From Nitrospirota bacterium (lineage in GTDB: Bacteria > Nitrospirota > JACRHJ01): 64,000 nucleotides of DNA. Shown here piece by piece: positions 24,963 through 33,906 of this stretch. The position numbers and the translations under genes were made by a program. Within the stretch, counting starts at the first letter, position 1; the number at the start of each line of letters is the position of its first letter. Where the stretch lies: positions 1 through 64,000 of the forward strand of contig JACRHJ010000052.1 of NCBI GenBank assembly GCA_016212105.1, given 5' to 3'. A model generated the notes under the pieces. That model ran no database searches and was not told where the DNA came from. It saw only the letters and a program-made list of their open reading frames with translations.

Positions 24963-26138
24963 ATGGCGACGACGAGCAAAGAGATAACGGTAAACATGGG
25001 GCCCCAGCACCCCAGCACGCACGGCGTGCTGAGGCTCATCCTCGAGCTGGACGGCGAGACCGTCGTCTCCTGCGCCCCGCACCTCGGGTACCTGCACAGG
25101 GGCTCGGAGAAGCTCGCGGAGAACCGCACATACCAGCAGATAGTCCCGCTCACCGACCGCTTCGACTATTTATCCTGCGGCAACAACAACCTCGCGTACG
25201 CCATCGCGGTGGAAAAGCTGATGGGCATCGAGGTCCCGGAGCGCGCGGATTACCTGCGCACGATTGTCGCCGAGCTGTCGAGGATCTCTTCGCACCTGCT
25301 CTGGCTTGCGACGCACGCGGCCGACATCGGCGCGGTAACGGTCCTCCTGTACACGCTGCGCGAGAGGGAGGAGATACTCGAACTCTTCGAGCTGCTCACA
25401 GGCGCCCGGCTCACCGTAAGCTATGTCAACATAGGCGGCGTCAGGCGCGACGCGACGCCGGAGTTCATCGCGCGCTGCAAGGACTTCATGTCCCGCTTCC
25501 CCGCGAAGATAGACGACTACGACACCCTCATCATGGAGAACAGGATATTCGTCGGCCGCACCAAGGGCATCGGCATAATCTCCTACGACGAGGCGATAGA
25601 CTGGGGCTTGACCGGCGGCTCGCTCAGGGGCTCCGGCGTGGACTACGACCTGAGGAAGGCCGCGCCTTACGCGGCCTACGACAGGGTAGAGTTCGACGTG
25701 CCGCTCGGCAAGACGGGCGACGTGTACGACAGGTACATCATCCGTGTCGAGGAGATGAGGCAGTCCGTCAGGATAATCAACCAGTGCTTCAGGGACATGC
25801 CGGACGGGCCGGTCAAGGCCGACATCCCGACGGTTTCCCTGCCTCCCAAGGACCGCGTCATGGCGGACATCGAGACTCTCGCGCACCACTTCGTCCTGGT
25901 CTCCAAAGGGTTCACGGTCGCCCCGGGCGAGGTGTACGTCGGCTGCGAGGTGCCCAAGGGCGAGCTTGGCTTCTACATAGTCTCGGACGGTTCGTCGAGC
26001 CCGCTCAGGATGAAGGTGCGCTCCCCGTCGTTCGTTAACCTCCAGTGCCTGCCCCGCATGGTGAAGGGGCACATGATAGCGGACATAGTCTCCTGCATAG
26101 GCAGCATAGACATCGTCCTTGGCGAGGTGGACAGGTAA
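24963..26138 (+). CDS. nuoD: NADH-quinone oxidoreductase subunit D (quinone site)
   Basis: This 49-kDa-type subunit forms the quinone pocket with NuoB and is related to the large subunit of NiFe hydrogenases without the metal-binding cysteines. It is 391 residues long. It begins V-N-M-G-P-Q-H-P-S-T-H-G-V, whose His is in the quinone cavity, and ends in the conserved D-I-V-x-C-I-G-S-I-D-I-V-x-G-E-V-D-R. No clear ribosome site precedes ATG 24963; the upstream DNA is mostly repeats. Confidence 0.96.
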   Translation: MATTSKEITVNMGPQHPSTHGVLRLILELDGETVVSCAPHLGYLHRGSEKLAENRTYQQIVPLTDRFDYLSCGNNNLAYAIAVEKLMGIEVPERADYLRTIVAELSRISSHLLWLATHAADIGAVTVLLYTLREREEILELFELLTGARLTVSYVNIGGVRRDATPEFIARCKDFMSRFPAKIDDYDTLIMENRIFVGRTKGIGIISYDEAIDWGLTGGSLRGSGVDYDLRKAAPYAAYDRVEFDVPLGKTGDVYDRYIIRVEEMRQSVRIINQCFRDMPDGPVKADIPTVSLPPKDRVMADIETLAHHFVLVSKGFTVAPGEVYVGCEVPKGELGFYIVSDGSSSPLRMKVRSPSFVNLQCLPRMVKGHMIADIVSCIGSIDIVLGEVDR

Positions 26139-26139
26139 T

Positions 26140-26345
26140 TAAGTTCGTCATTCCCGCGAAGGCGGGAATCCATCTTGAAGTTAATGCATAAAATGGACCC
26201 CCGTTTTCACGGGGGAGACAAGGATAGGTTGTAGTTGCCAGATTCATCGGGCGGTTTTGTAGGGCGCGACGCCCTCGGCGCGCCGGAATGAGAAGGGCCG
26301 ACACACGGGTCGGCCCCTACATAAAAGCAGGACATCGGGACGGCG
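26140..26345. repeat. Repeat cluster between nuoD and nuoE
   Basis: Contains the CGTCATTCCCGCGAAGGCGG hairpin (26147-26171), a GACCCCCGTTTTCACGGGGG element (26192-26216) and GGGCCGACACACGGGTCGGCCCC (26296-26318). Confidence 0.85.
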
Positions 26346-26375
26346 GACGCCGTCCCAAATGCGAGAATAACACGA

Positions 26376-26843
26376 ATGATAAAGCTCAGCGACAAGACGA
26401 TAGCCGCGATTGAAGAGAACGCGACGCGTTACCCGGACAGGAACTCCGTCCTGATGTTCGGCCTCTGGAAGGCGCAGGAGGAACTCGGGCACCTCTCACC
26501 GGAGGCGATAGAGGCGGTGGCCGAGGCGGTCCGCGTCCCCAGGGCCAAGGCCCAGGGGGTGGCGACATACCACTCGCTATACTGGAAGAAGCCGGTCGGC
26601 GAAAACGTCATAATGCTCTGCACGAACGTCGCATGCACACTTATGGGCGCGGAGACGATACTCGAGCACATCGAGAACAGGCTCGGCATAAAGGAAGGCC
26701 ACACCACCCCGGACGGGAAGTTCACGCTCCAGGAGGTCGAGTGCATCGGCTCCTGCGGCTACGGCCCGGCGATGGTTATCAACGAGACGTTCTACTTCGA
26801 CCTCACCATAAACAAGATCGACGACATACTGGCGAAGTTATAA
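26376..26843 (+). CDS. nuoE: NADH-quinone oxidoreductase subunit E (cluster N1a)
   Basis: NuoE is a thioredoxin-like [2Fe-2S] subunit of the NADH-dehydrogenase module. Cluster ligands appear as C-T-N-V-A-C near residue 86 and as C-I-G-S-C-G near residue 127. The 155-residue length fits. There is no strong ribosome site before ATG 26376. It pairs with NuoF downstream, which shows that this complex I keeps the NADH input module. Confidence 0.95.
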   Translation: MIKLSDKTIAAIEENATRYPDRNSVLMFGLWKAQEELGHLSPEAIEAVAEAVRVPRAKAQGVATYHSLYWKKPVGENVIMLCTNVACTLMGAETILEHIENRLGIKEGHTTPDGKFTLQEVECIGSCGYGPAMVINETFYFDLTINKIDDILAKL

Positions 26844-26852
26844 ATGACGTGA

Positions 26853-26992
26853 TACGTGTTCGTGGTTCGTGTTCGTGAATGACAACGAACACGAAAACAA
26901 GAACTGGGGTACGAGTGAGGCAAGCCGCTCCTCCACTTTATTACCCAGGTTTTTCACGAACACGAAACACGAACACGAAACACGGACCTTAA
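26853..26992. repeat. GTTCGTG/CACGAAC inverted repeats between nuoE and nuoF
   Basis: CGTGTTCGTGGTTCGTGTTCG (26856-26876) is complementary to CGAACACGAA runs at 26887-26896 and 26956-26985, giving a large imperfect hairpin of over 120 bp. A related direct copy lies at 59538-59568. Confidence 0.85.
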
Positions 26993-28273
26993 ATGGACAG
27001 AATCCTCCTAAAGAACGTAGACGTCCCTAATATACACGACATCGACGTGTACATGGCGCACGGCGGGTACATCTCACTCGACAAGGCCTTCGCGATGGAC
27101 CCGAAGGACGTGCTGGAGGAGGTCAAACGCTCAGGCCTCAGGGGCCGGGGCGGCGCATGGTTCCCCGCCGGCATGAAGTGGCAGTTCTGCGTCGAGGTTC
27201 CCAAGTTCCCCAAGTACCTCATAGCGAACGCGGACGAGGGCGAGCCGGGTACGTTCAAGGACAGGCCGTTCCTGGAGACCGACCCGCACCAGCTCATCGA
27301 GGGCATGATCGTCTCGGCCTATGCGATCGGGGCGTCAGGCGGCTACATATACCTGCGCGGCGAGTATCCGGACGGCTACAGGACGCTTAACACGGCCATC
27401 AAGCAGGCGTACGACAGGAACCTGCTCGGAAAGAACATAAAGGGCACGGACTTCTCGTTCGACCTGACGGTGCACCGTGGCGCGGGCGCGTACATCTGCG
27501 GCGAGGCCTCGGCGCTCATCGAGTCGCTCGAAGGAAAGCGCGGCCAGTTCCGCGTCCGCCCGCCGTACATGGCTACGCACGGCGCGTTCGCCATGCCGAC
27601 CGTCGTCAACAACGTCGAGACGCTCGTCAACGTTTCACATATAATAAACCACGGCGCGGACTGGTGGGGCTCCATAGGCACGAAGGAGTCGCCCGGCCCC
27701 AAGGTCTTTGGCATAAGCGGCCACCTGAACAGGCCCGGCCTTTACGAAGAGGCGATGGGCGTGACATTGCGCGAACTCATATACGAGCGCGGCGGCGGCA
27801 TAAGGGGCGGCAAGAAGCTTAAAGGCGTAATACCCGGCGGCGTCTCGACGTCCATGCTCACGCCCGACTTCCTCGACATGAAGATGGACGTCAAGTCCCT
27901 CCAGGACGCGGGCTCTGCGATAGGTTCCGGCGCGCTGATGGTGATGGACGAGGACACATGCATCGTGCACATAGTCTGGCGCGCGATGGCCTTCTTCCAG
28001 CACGAGTCCTGCGGCCGTTGCACGCCGTGCCGCGAGGGTACGGACTGGATGCTCCAGATACTCGCGCGCATGGAGAACGGCGGGGGCCGGATGGAGGACC
28101 TCGACATACTCGCGGACGTCTGCCACACGATACACCACAACTGCTTCTGCCCGCTCGGCGAGGGCGCGGTCATGCCGGTGCTCTCGTCGCTCAAGTACTT
28201 CAGACACGAGTACGAGGAGCACATCAAGGCCGGGAAATGCCCCAAGGGGCTCCGGGCGAGGGTGAGACATTGA
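26993..28273 (+). CDS. nuoF: NADH-quinone oxidoreductase subunit F (FMN, NADH site)
   Basis: NuoF binds NADH and FMN and cluster N3. Its 426 residues include the NADH/FMN glycine-rich G-L-R-G-R-G-G-A-W-F-P-A-G near residue 46, A-N-A-D-E-G-E-P-G-T near 81, G-A-G-A-Y-I-C-G-E-A-S-A near 164, and the cluster motif E-S-C-G-R-C-T-P-C-R-E-G near 340. The stop TGA shares one base with the nuoG ATG. Confidence 0.97.
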   Translation: MDRILLKNVDVPNIHDIDVYMAHGGYISLDKAFAMDPKDVLEEVKRSGLRGRGGAWFPAGMKWQFCVEVPKFPKYLIANADEGEPGTFKDRPFLETDPHQLIEGMIVSAYAIGASGGYIYLRGEYPDGYRTLNTAIKQAYDRNLLGKNIKGTDFSFDLTVHRGAGAYICGEASALIESLEGKRGQFRVRPPYMATHGAFAMPTVVNNVETLVNVSHIINHGADWWGSIGTKESPGPKVFGISGHLNRPGLYEEAMGVTLRELIYERGGGIRGGKKLKGVIPGGVSTSMLTPDFLDMKMDVKSLQDAGSAIGSGALMVMDEDTCIVHIVWRAMAFFQHESCGRCTPCREGTDWMLQILARMENGGGRMEDLDILADVCHTIHHNCFCPLGEGAVMPVLSSLKYFRHEYEEHIKAGKCPKGLRARVRH

Positions 28274-30948
28274 TGAAGACGATAAACGTCGTAATAAACG
28301 GCATACCCGTACAGCTCGAACGTCCGATGAACATCGTCGAGGCGGCGAAGAGGGTGGGTATACACGTCCCGCACTTCTGCTACCACAAGGAGCTGACGAT
28401 ATACGCCGGCTGCCGCATATGCATGGTCGAGGTCAAGGGCAAGCCCAGGCCGGTCGCGGGATGCTCGACGATAATGTCCGACGGCATGGAGGTCTTCACC
28501 GAATCCGAGAAGGTGATAGCCGCGAGGAAGGGTGTGCTCGAACTCCAGCTCCTGCACCACCCGCTCGACTGCCCGGTCTGCGACAAGGGCGGCGAGTGCG
28601 CGCTCCAGGACTACGCCTTCAAGTACGGCGCGGCCCAGACCCGCTTCATAGAGAACAAGCGGCTCATCCCGGTCAACTACAACAACCCGCTGCTTGAGCG
28701 CAACATGGAACGCTGCGTCTCCTGCAAGCGGTGCGTCAGGATATGCGCCGAGATTCAGGGCGACTGGGTGCTCTCCGACATGAACCGCGGCTCCCGCGTC
28801 ACGATGGAGTCCTTCTGCGGAGACGAGTCCGAGTGCGTCCACTGCGGCCACTGCCTCTCTAACTGCCCGGTCGGCGCGATACAGTCCAGGCTTTACAAGC
28901 ACGTAGGACGCCCGTGGTACGTCGACACGGAGGCGGAGACCATCTGCCCGTACTGCGCGGACGGCTGCACCATGACGCTCCAGACCCGCGAGGACAAAGT
29001 CCTGCGCGTAGTCTCGGACGAGACGTACTCCAAGGGCGCGAACCGCGGGAGCCTGTGCGTACGCGGCCGTTTCGGGTACGACTTCCCGAACAGCAACGAA
29101 AGGCTTACGACCCCGCTCGTCAAGAAGGACGGCTACTTCGTCGAGTCCAACTGGGACGAGGCGGTCGCGCACGTAGCGAAGCGGCTCTCCGAGATAAAGT
29201 CGGCGGCCGGGCCGGACGCCATCGGCGCGGTAATCGGCGGCAGGAACACCAACGAAGAGGCGTACCTCCTCCAGAAGTTCATGCGCACCGCGGTCGGCAC
29301 GAACAACATAGACAACATGGCGCGTATGGGCCACATAAACGCCCTGAACGCGCTTGAAGCCGCGTTCGGCGTCGCCGGCTCCACAAATCAGATAAAGGAC
29401 ATCGCGCAGGCCAAGGCGGTGCTGCTGATAGGCAACGACGCCGCGACCGAGAACCCGATAACGGGACTTGCAATAAAGAAGGCGGTCCTGAAGGGCGGGG
29501 CGAAGCTGATAGTTGCGGACGCGGGCAGGAACATGATGACGAAGCATTCATCTCAGCGGCTCACCTACAGGGCCGGGAGCGAGGGCGAGCTTGTCATGGG
29601 CCTCATCAACGCCGTATTCGCGACGAATATGCACGACGCTGACCTGGAAGCCAAAAACACGTCAGTGTTCGACAAGGTCAGGGCGAAGGCCGGGAAGTAC
29701 ACCCCGGCATACGTCTCCGAAAAGACCGGCATCCCAGCCGAAGACATAAAGCGCGCCGCAACGGTATTCGCGAACGCGAAGCCCGCGACGATAGTATTTG
29801 GCAAGGGTATTACCGCGACTGCGGACGGCTTCGGCAAGTCGCTTGCGCTGGCCGACCTCGCGTTCATCACCGGCAACGTCGGCAAGCCCGGCGGCGGCAT
29901 AAACCCGATGGCGTCGAAGGCCGGCGAGCAGGGGGCGTGCGACGTAGGCGCGCTTCCGGACAGGCTCCCCGGCTACAGGAAGGTCTCATCCGCCGAGGAC
30001 AGGAAGAGGCTCGGCGGGCTCTGGAAGTCCGAACTCCCGGAGAACCCCGGCATGACCGTCGGCGAGATGGTCGAGGCGGCTGGCGCGGGCAAGCTCCAGG
30101 CTATGTACGTAGTCGGCGCGAACCTTGCGTACGAGCTGCCGGACACGAAGAATACGGTCGAGTACCTCAAGAAGCTGAAGTTCCTGGTCGTACATGACAT
30201 ATTCATGAGCGAGACGGCTCAGCTCGCGGACGTGGTCTTCCCGGCCGCTACATTCGCGGAGAAGTCGGGCACGTTCACGAACTCCGAGAGGCGCGTCCAG
30301 AGGATTGCCCCGGCGATGAAGCTGCAGGGCGGGGCCAGGCCGGACGGCGAGATAATCGCCGCCGTGTCAGCCAAGATGGGCCGCCCGATGGACTGGGAGC
30401 CGGCTGTCGTGATGGAGAAGATAAGCGTCTCGACACCGATATACGCGGGCATAACATACGACACGCTCGCGGGCGGCGGCGTCCAGTGGCCGTACTACGA
30501 GGAGATGAAGTCCGGCACAGCCGTGCTGCACGCAGAAGGCGTGACAGGCCGTGCGGATAACACAGACGCGGGAGTAGGCGAGGGCGCGGCGCTCGCCGGC
30601 AAGGTGTTCCCGTTTGTTGCGGACATAACCGTCAGCCTGTACCACTCCGGCACGACGACCCGCAGGACGCGCGGCCCGAACATGGTAGTGGGCAAGGCAT
30701 TAGCGGGCATGAACCCGTCGGACGCATCCGGACTCGGTATCGCCGACGGCGACACGGTGGTGGTGCGTTCCAGTACCGGCGAGCTGAGGCTTCCGGCGAG
30801 CATCGACAAGGCCGTGCCGTCGGGCGTTGTGCACATACCGGCGCACTTCGCAGACGTCTGCGCGGGCACTATTACCGGACTCGTCCTCGACCCGGCGGGC
30901 AAGACGCCGGTCGCGCGTTACTGGCCCGTGGCGGTGACAAAGGCATAG
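28273..30948 (+). CDS. nuoG: NADH-quinone oxidoreductase subunit G, formate-dehydrogenase-like
   Basis: This large peripheral subunit has 891 residues. The N-terminal [2Fe-2S] domain, the H-x3-C-x2-C-type cluster (C-P-V-C-D-K-G-G-E-C) and two further ferredoxin-type motifs (C-V-S-C-K-R-C-V-R-I-C; C-V-H-C-G-H-C-L-S-N-C-P) come first. A molybdopterin-oxidoreductase domain follows with its own C-P-Y-C-A-D-G-C cluster and a C-terminal dinucleotide-binding domain. Organisation and sequence are close to formate dehydrogenase alpha, but the active-site Cys/Sec region reads D-N-M-A-R-M-G-H, with Met-Gly where the dehydrogenase has Cys or Sec. Formate oxidation is therefore unlikely and an electron-wire role is expected. 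ATG 28273 overlaps the nuoF stop. Confidence 0.94.
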   Translation: MKTINVVINGIPVQLERPMNIVEAAKRVGIHVPHFCYHKELTIYAGCRICMVEVKGKPRPVAGCSTIMSDGMEVFTESEKVIAARKGVLELQLLHHPLDCPVCDKGGECALQDYAFKYGAAQTRFIENKRLIPVNYNNPLLERNMERCVSCKRCVRICAEIQGDWVLSDMNRGSRVTMESFCGDESECVHCGHCLSNCPVGAIQSRLYKHVGRPWYVDTEAETICPYCADGCTMTLQTREDKVLRVVSDETYSKGANRGSLCVRGRFGYDFPNSNERLTTPLVKKDGYFVESNWDEAVAHVAKRLSEIKSAAGPDAIGAVIGGRNTNEEAYLLQKFMRTAVGTNNIDNMARMGHINALNALEAAFGVAGSTNQIKDIAQAKAVLLIGNDAATENPITGLAIKKAVLKGGAKLIVADAGRNMMTKHSSQRLTYRAGSEGELVMGLINAVFATNMHDADLEAKNTSVFDKVRAKAGKYTPAYVSEKTGIPAEDIKRAATVFANAKPATIVFGKGITATADGFGKSLALADLAFITGNVGKPGGGINPMASKAGEQGACDVGALPDRLPGYRKVSSAEDRKRLGGLWKSELPENPGMTVGEMVEAAGAGKLQAMYVVGANLAYELPDTKNTVEYLKKLKFLVVHDIFMSETAQLADVVFPAATFAEKSGTFTNSERRVQRIAPAMKLQGGARPDGEIIAAVSAKMGRPMDWEPAVVMEKISVSTPIYAGITYDTLAGGGVQWPYYEEMKSGTAVLHAEGVTGRADNTDAGVGEGAALAGKVFPFVADITVSLYHSGTTTRRTRGPNMVVGKALAGMNPSDASGLGIADGDTVVVRSSTGELRLPASIDKAVPSGVVHIPAHFADVCAGTITGLVLDPAGKTPVARYWPVAVTKA

Positions 30949-30959
30949 TGTAAGAATAA

Positions 30960-31068
30960 AACAGAAAGGGCCGACACGCAGGTCGGCCCCTACAATAGGT
31001 AGAAGGACGAAAACATATTAATGTCTGGCCTCGACATACCGTAGGGGCCGACCTATGTGTCGGCCCTC
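30960..31068. repeat. Paired GGGCCGACAC repeats between nuoG and nuoH
   Basis: Two inverted copies, AGGGCCGACACGCAGGTCGG (30967-30991) and GTAGGGGCCGACCTATGTGTCGGCCC (31041-31066), face each other, so they can also pair over ~70 bp. Confidence 0.85.
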
Positions 31069-31128
31069 ATGCAGAGATACTGCACGAGGCATTCGTGTTC
31101 TTGGCATTGTGGTAAACAGGAGAGACCT

Positions 31129-32208
31129 GTGGGCATAATCGACCTCTTGGTACTTACAATATATATCGTGGCCGGCGGGGCGCTGATCATGGTGTTCACC
31201 CTGCTGAACACCGCGTACCTGACCTACTACGAGCGCAAGGTCATGGCCCATATGCAGCAGAGGCTCGGGCCGATGCACACGGGGTACCACGGCCTGCTCC
31301 AGCCGCTCGCGGACGGCCTCAAGCTGTTCTTCAAGGAGGACATCATCCCGTCCCAGGCGGACAAGGCGGTCTTCATCCTCGCCCCGCTGATGGGACTGAT
31401 ACCCGCGTTCATATCCTTCGCTGTCGTGCCGTTCGGTCCCAAGTTCACTGTGATGGGGCATGAGGTTCCGCTGTACCTCGCCGACCTCAACATAAGCCTG
31501 CTGTACGTACTCGCGCTGTCGTCCATGGGCGCTTACGGCATAATCATGGCGGGCTGGTCGTCCAACTCCAAGTACGCGCTGATGGGGGGCTTACGCTCCT
31601 CGTCCCAGGTCATCAGCTACGAGATAGCGATGGGACTTTCGCTCATATCCGTCCTTATGATGAGCGGGTCGCTCTCGCTGGTCGAGATTACCAAGGCCCA
31701 GGCGGGCGCAGGTCTACTGGGAATCCTACCCAACTGGAACGTGTTCTGCCAGCCTGTCGCGTTCATCATCTACCTGATCGCGTCCATCGCAGAGACGAAC
31801 CGCGCGCCGTTCGACCTCCCCGAGGCCGAGAACGAGCTGGTCGCGGGCTTCCATGTTGAGTACTCCGGCATGCGGTTCGCGTACTTCTTCATGGCCGAGT
31901 ACGCAAACATGCTGATGGTCTCCTGTCTGGCCGTGGTGCTGTTCCTCGGCGGCTGGAACCCGATAATACCGCGCTCGGTGTTCGAGATGGTGCCGGGGCT
32001 GGGCGGATATATCGGCTTCATCGGGGACCCGGCGGTCTGGTGGTTCATCATCAAGCTGTACGCTTACTTCTTCCTGTTCCTGTGGTTCCGGGCTACGCTG
32101 CCGAGGCTCCGGTACGACCAGCTCATGAAGCTCGGATGGAAGATCATGCTACCGGTCGCCCTGGCGAACATACTGGTCACAGGCATCGTAATGACGTTCC
32201 TTAATTAG
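31129..32208 (+). CDS. nuoH: NADH-quinone oxidoreductase subunit H
   Basis: NuoH is the membrane subunit at the quinone entrance linking the two arms. The 359 residues include about eight hydrophobic segments and the motifs [14 protein letters not shown] near residue 31 and [17 protein letters not shown]-x-E-L near 210. GTG 31129 follows AGGAGAG (31118-31124). The open frame back to 31057 is repeat DNA. Confidence 0.96.
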   Translation: MGIIDLLVLTIYIVAGGALIMVFTLLNTAYLTYYERKVMAHMQQRLGPMHTGYHGLLQPLADGLKLFFKEDIIPSQADKAVFILAPLMGLIPAFISFAVVPFGPKFTVMGHEVPLYLADLNISLLYVLALSSMGAYGIIMAGWSSNSKYALMGGLRSSSQVISYEIAMGLSLISVLMMSGSLSLVEITKAQAGAGLLGILPNWNVFCQPVAFIIYLIASIAETNRAPFDLPEAENELVAGFHVEYSGMRFAYFFMAEYANMLMVSCLAVVLFLGGWNPIIPRSVFEMVPGLGGYIGFIGDPAVWWFIIKLYAYFFLFLWFRATLPRLRYDQLMKLGWKIMLPVALANILVTGIVMTFLN

Positions 32209-32219
32209 GAGGACATGAC

Positions 32220-32687
32220 TTGTCCGGCCTTGAGAAGTTCATAAAAACCATATTCTTCTGGGAAATCTTGAAGGGCATGAAGCTCACCTTCAAGACCATG
32301 TTCGACAAGCCGGTGACGAGGCTCTATCCCAAGGAGAAGCCCGTCGTGCCGCCCGTGTCGCGCGGCCTCCATGCGCTCCGCCGCCACCCGAACGGCAAAG
32401 AGATGTGCATCGCGTGCGGCCTGTGCGCGGCATACTGCCCGACCCGCTGCATTAACATCAGGACGTCCGAGAACCCAGACCACTCGAAGGCTATCGACGT
32501 CTACGAGATAGAAATATTGAAATGCCTGTTCTGCGGGTACTGCGTCGAGGCATGCCCGGTGCGGGCGCTCACGATGACCCAGGAGTACGAGCTGGCGAGC
32601 TATACGCGCGAGAGCCTGCTGTATACGAAGGCGATGCTCCTCGCGAACGGCGACAGGTACGTTGGAAAGGAGACCCACTTCGACTGA
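32220..32687 (+). CDS. nuoI: NADH-quinone oxidoreductase subunit I (two [4Fe-4S])
   Basis: NuoI carries clusters N6a and N6b. Two ferredoxin motifs are visible: C-I-A-C-G-L-C-A-A-Y-C-P near residue 63 and C-L-F-C-G-Y-C-V-E-A-C-P near residue 102. The length of 155 residues is normal. The start is TTG 32220 with GGAGG about 6 nt upstream. The stop shares one base with the nuoJ start. Confidence 0.96.
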   Translation: MSGLEKFIKTIFFWEILKGMKLTFKTMFDKPVTRLYPKEKPVVPPVSRGLHALRRHPNGKEMCIACGLCAAYCPTRCINIRTSENPDHSKAIDVYEIEILKCLFCGYCVEACPVRALTMTQEYELASYTRESLLYTKAMLLANGDRYVGKETHFD

Positions 32688-33199
32688 TGCTACTCCAGAC
32701 CGGCTTCATATATTTCGCGACTGTAATCGTCGTATGCGCGCTGATGGTAATCACCAGGAAGAACCCGGTGCACTCGGTGCTGTTCATGCTGCCGCTGTTC
32801 TTCCACGTCGCGGGCATTTTCATCATGCTGAACGCGGAGTTCGTCGCGGCGGTGCAGGTGCTCGTATACGCGGGCGCCATCATGGTCCTGTTCCTGTTCG
32901 TGGTCATGCTGCTGAACATACAGAAGGAACGCGTCCGGCCGAGGGTCGGGCTCAAGTGGACCTTCACCGCGCCTCTCGGGCTGACGCTGTTCGGGTTCCT
33001 GGTGGCCATACTCGTAAGGTCGCAGTATAACGGGACGCAGGGCAGCTTCACGATAGAGGCCGTGAAGCAGATAGGCAACTCGCAGGCGATCGGCCAGGTG
33101 CTGTACACGGACTTCCTTTTCCCGTTCGAGGTCGCGTCCGTCATCCTTCTGGTAGCGATGGTCGGCGCGATAGTCCTGGCCAAGAAGCGGCTGGATTAA
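32687..33199 (+). CDS. nuoJ: NADH-quinone oxidoreductase subunit J
   Basis: This membrane-arm subunit of 170 residues has five hydrophobic segments. The family-typical A-E-F-V-A-A-V-Q-V-L-V-Y-A-G-A-I-M-V-L-F-L-F-V-V-M-L (residues ~55-80) includes the pi-bulge helix. ATG 32687 overlaps the nuoI stop (TGATG). The longer open frame upstream lies inside nuoI. Confidence 0.95.
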   Translation: MLLQTGFIYFATVIVVCALMVITRKNPVHSVLFMLPLFFHVAGIFIMLNAEFVAAVQVLVYAGAIMVLFLFVVMLLNIQKERVRPRVGLKWTFTAPLGLTLFGFLVAILVRSQYNGTQGSFTIEAVKQIGNSQAIGQVLYTDFLFPFEVASVILLVAMVGAIVLAKKRLD

Positions 33200-33204
33200 C
33201 CGGG

Positions 33205-33380
33205 GCAACCTAAAAAGCTGGGCCGACACGTGGCCCGAAAGACGGGCCTTGGTACGGCCCCTACGAAGCTCCGTCATTCCCGCCCCGGCTTTAGGCATGC
33301 CGGGGCAGGCTCCAGCGGGAATCCAGGTAGTTCATAATTCCTGGACCCCGTGTCAAGCACGGGGCGACAATCATGCAAGC
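33205..33380. repeat. Repeat cluster between nuoJ and nuoK
   Basis: A GGGCCGACACGTGGCC element, CGTCATTCCCGCCCCGGCTT...GGCGGGAA (33271-33325) and CCTGGACCCCGTGTCAAGCACGGGG (33341-33365). The nuoK start lies only ~25 bp after the last element. Confidence 0.85.
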
Positions 33381-33391
33381 CGGAGATGAAA

Positions 33392-33694
33392 ATGGTCCCA
33401 CTGAACTGGTACATAGCGCTCAGCGCGGCGGTCTTCTGCATAGGCGTCGCGGGCGTGCTCTCGCGCAGGAACATCATCATCATATTCCTGTCGATCGAGC
33501 TTATACTGAACTCGGTAAACATACTTCTCGTCGCATACTCGCACTTCCTGAACTCGATGCGCGGGCAGGTGTTCGTCTTCTTCATCATGGCGGTCGCGGC
33601 CGCCGAGGCCGCCATAGGCCTCGCTATCATCATCGCCTTGTACAGGAACAAGGAGACGGTGCTTACCGACGAGATAAACCTGATGAAGTGGTGA
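33392..33694 (+). CDS. nuoK: NADH-quinone oxidoreductase subunit K
   Basis: NuoK is a 100-residue membrane subunit with three helices. The conserved [10 protein letters not shown] and the A-A-E-A-A-I-G-L-A stretch carry the two proton-channel glutamates. GGAG (33382-33385) fits ATG 33392 and the standard N-terminus M-V-P-L-N-W-Y. ATG 33386 and the longer frame from 33350, which begins in a repeat, are rejected. Confidence 0.95.
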   Translation: MVPLNWYIALSAAVFCIGVAGVLSRRNIIIIFLSIELILNSVNILLVAYSHFLNSMRGQVFVFFIMAVAAAEAAIGLAIIIALYRNKETVLTDEINLMKW

Positions 33695-33704
33695 AAGGGG
33701 CAAC

Positions 33705-33850
33705 TTTGCCCGTCATTCCCGCGCCCCGGCTTTAGACATACCGGGGTAAACTCCGGCGGGAATCCAGGAAGTTGATAAATTCCTGGACCCCGTGTCAAGC
33801 ACGGGGCGACAAGCAATATATGTCATTCTGAGCGAAGCGAAGAATCTGCT
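33705..33850. repeat. Repeat cluster between nuoK and nuoL
   Basis: CGTCATTCCCGCGCCCCGGC...GGCGGGAA (33713-33762), CCTGGACCCCGTGTCAAGCACGGGG (33782-33806) and GTCATTCTGAGCGAAGCGAAG (33821-33841), in the same order as in the nuoC-nuoD gap. Confidence 0.87.
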
Positions 33851-33906
33851 TTTCATAATATGGTATGGGCGCAATTTTGCGCCCGAACATTGCGAGGCTC
33901 TTCTGA

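Noticed and set aside
24721-26992. CRISPR array in repeat-rich gaps
   Set aside because: The repeats are of different families, irregularly spaced and in both orientations; no regular repeat-spacer unit exists.
29280-29390. Selenocysteine in NuoG
   Set aside because: There is no in-frame TGA at the formate dehydrogenase active-site position; the codons encode Met-Gly.
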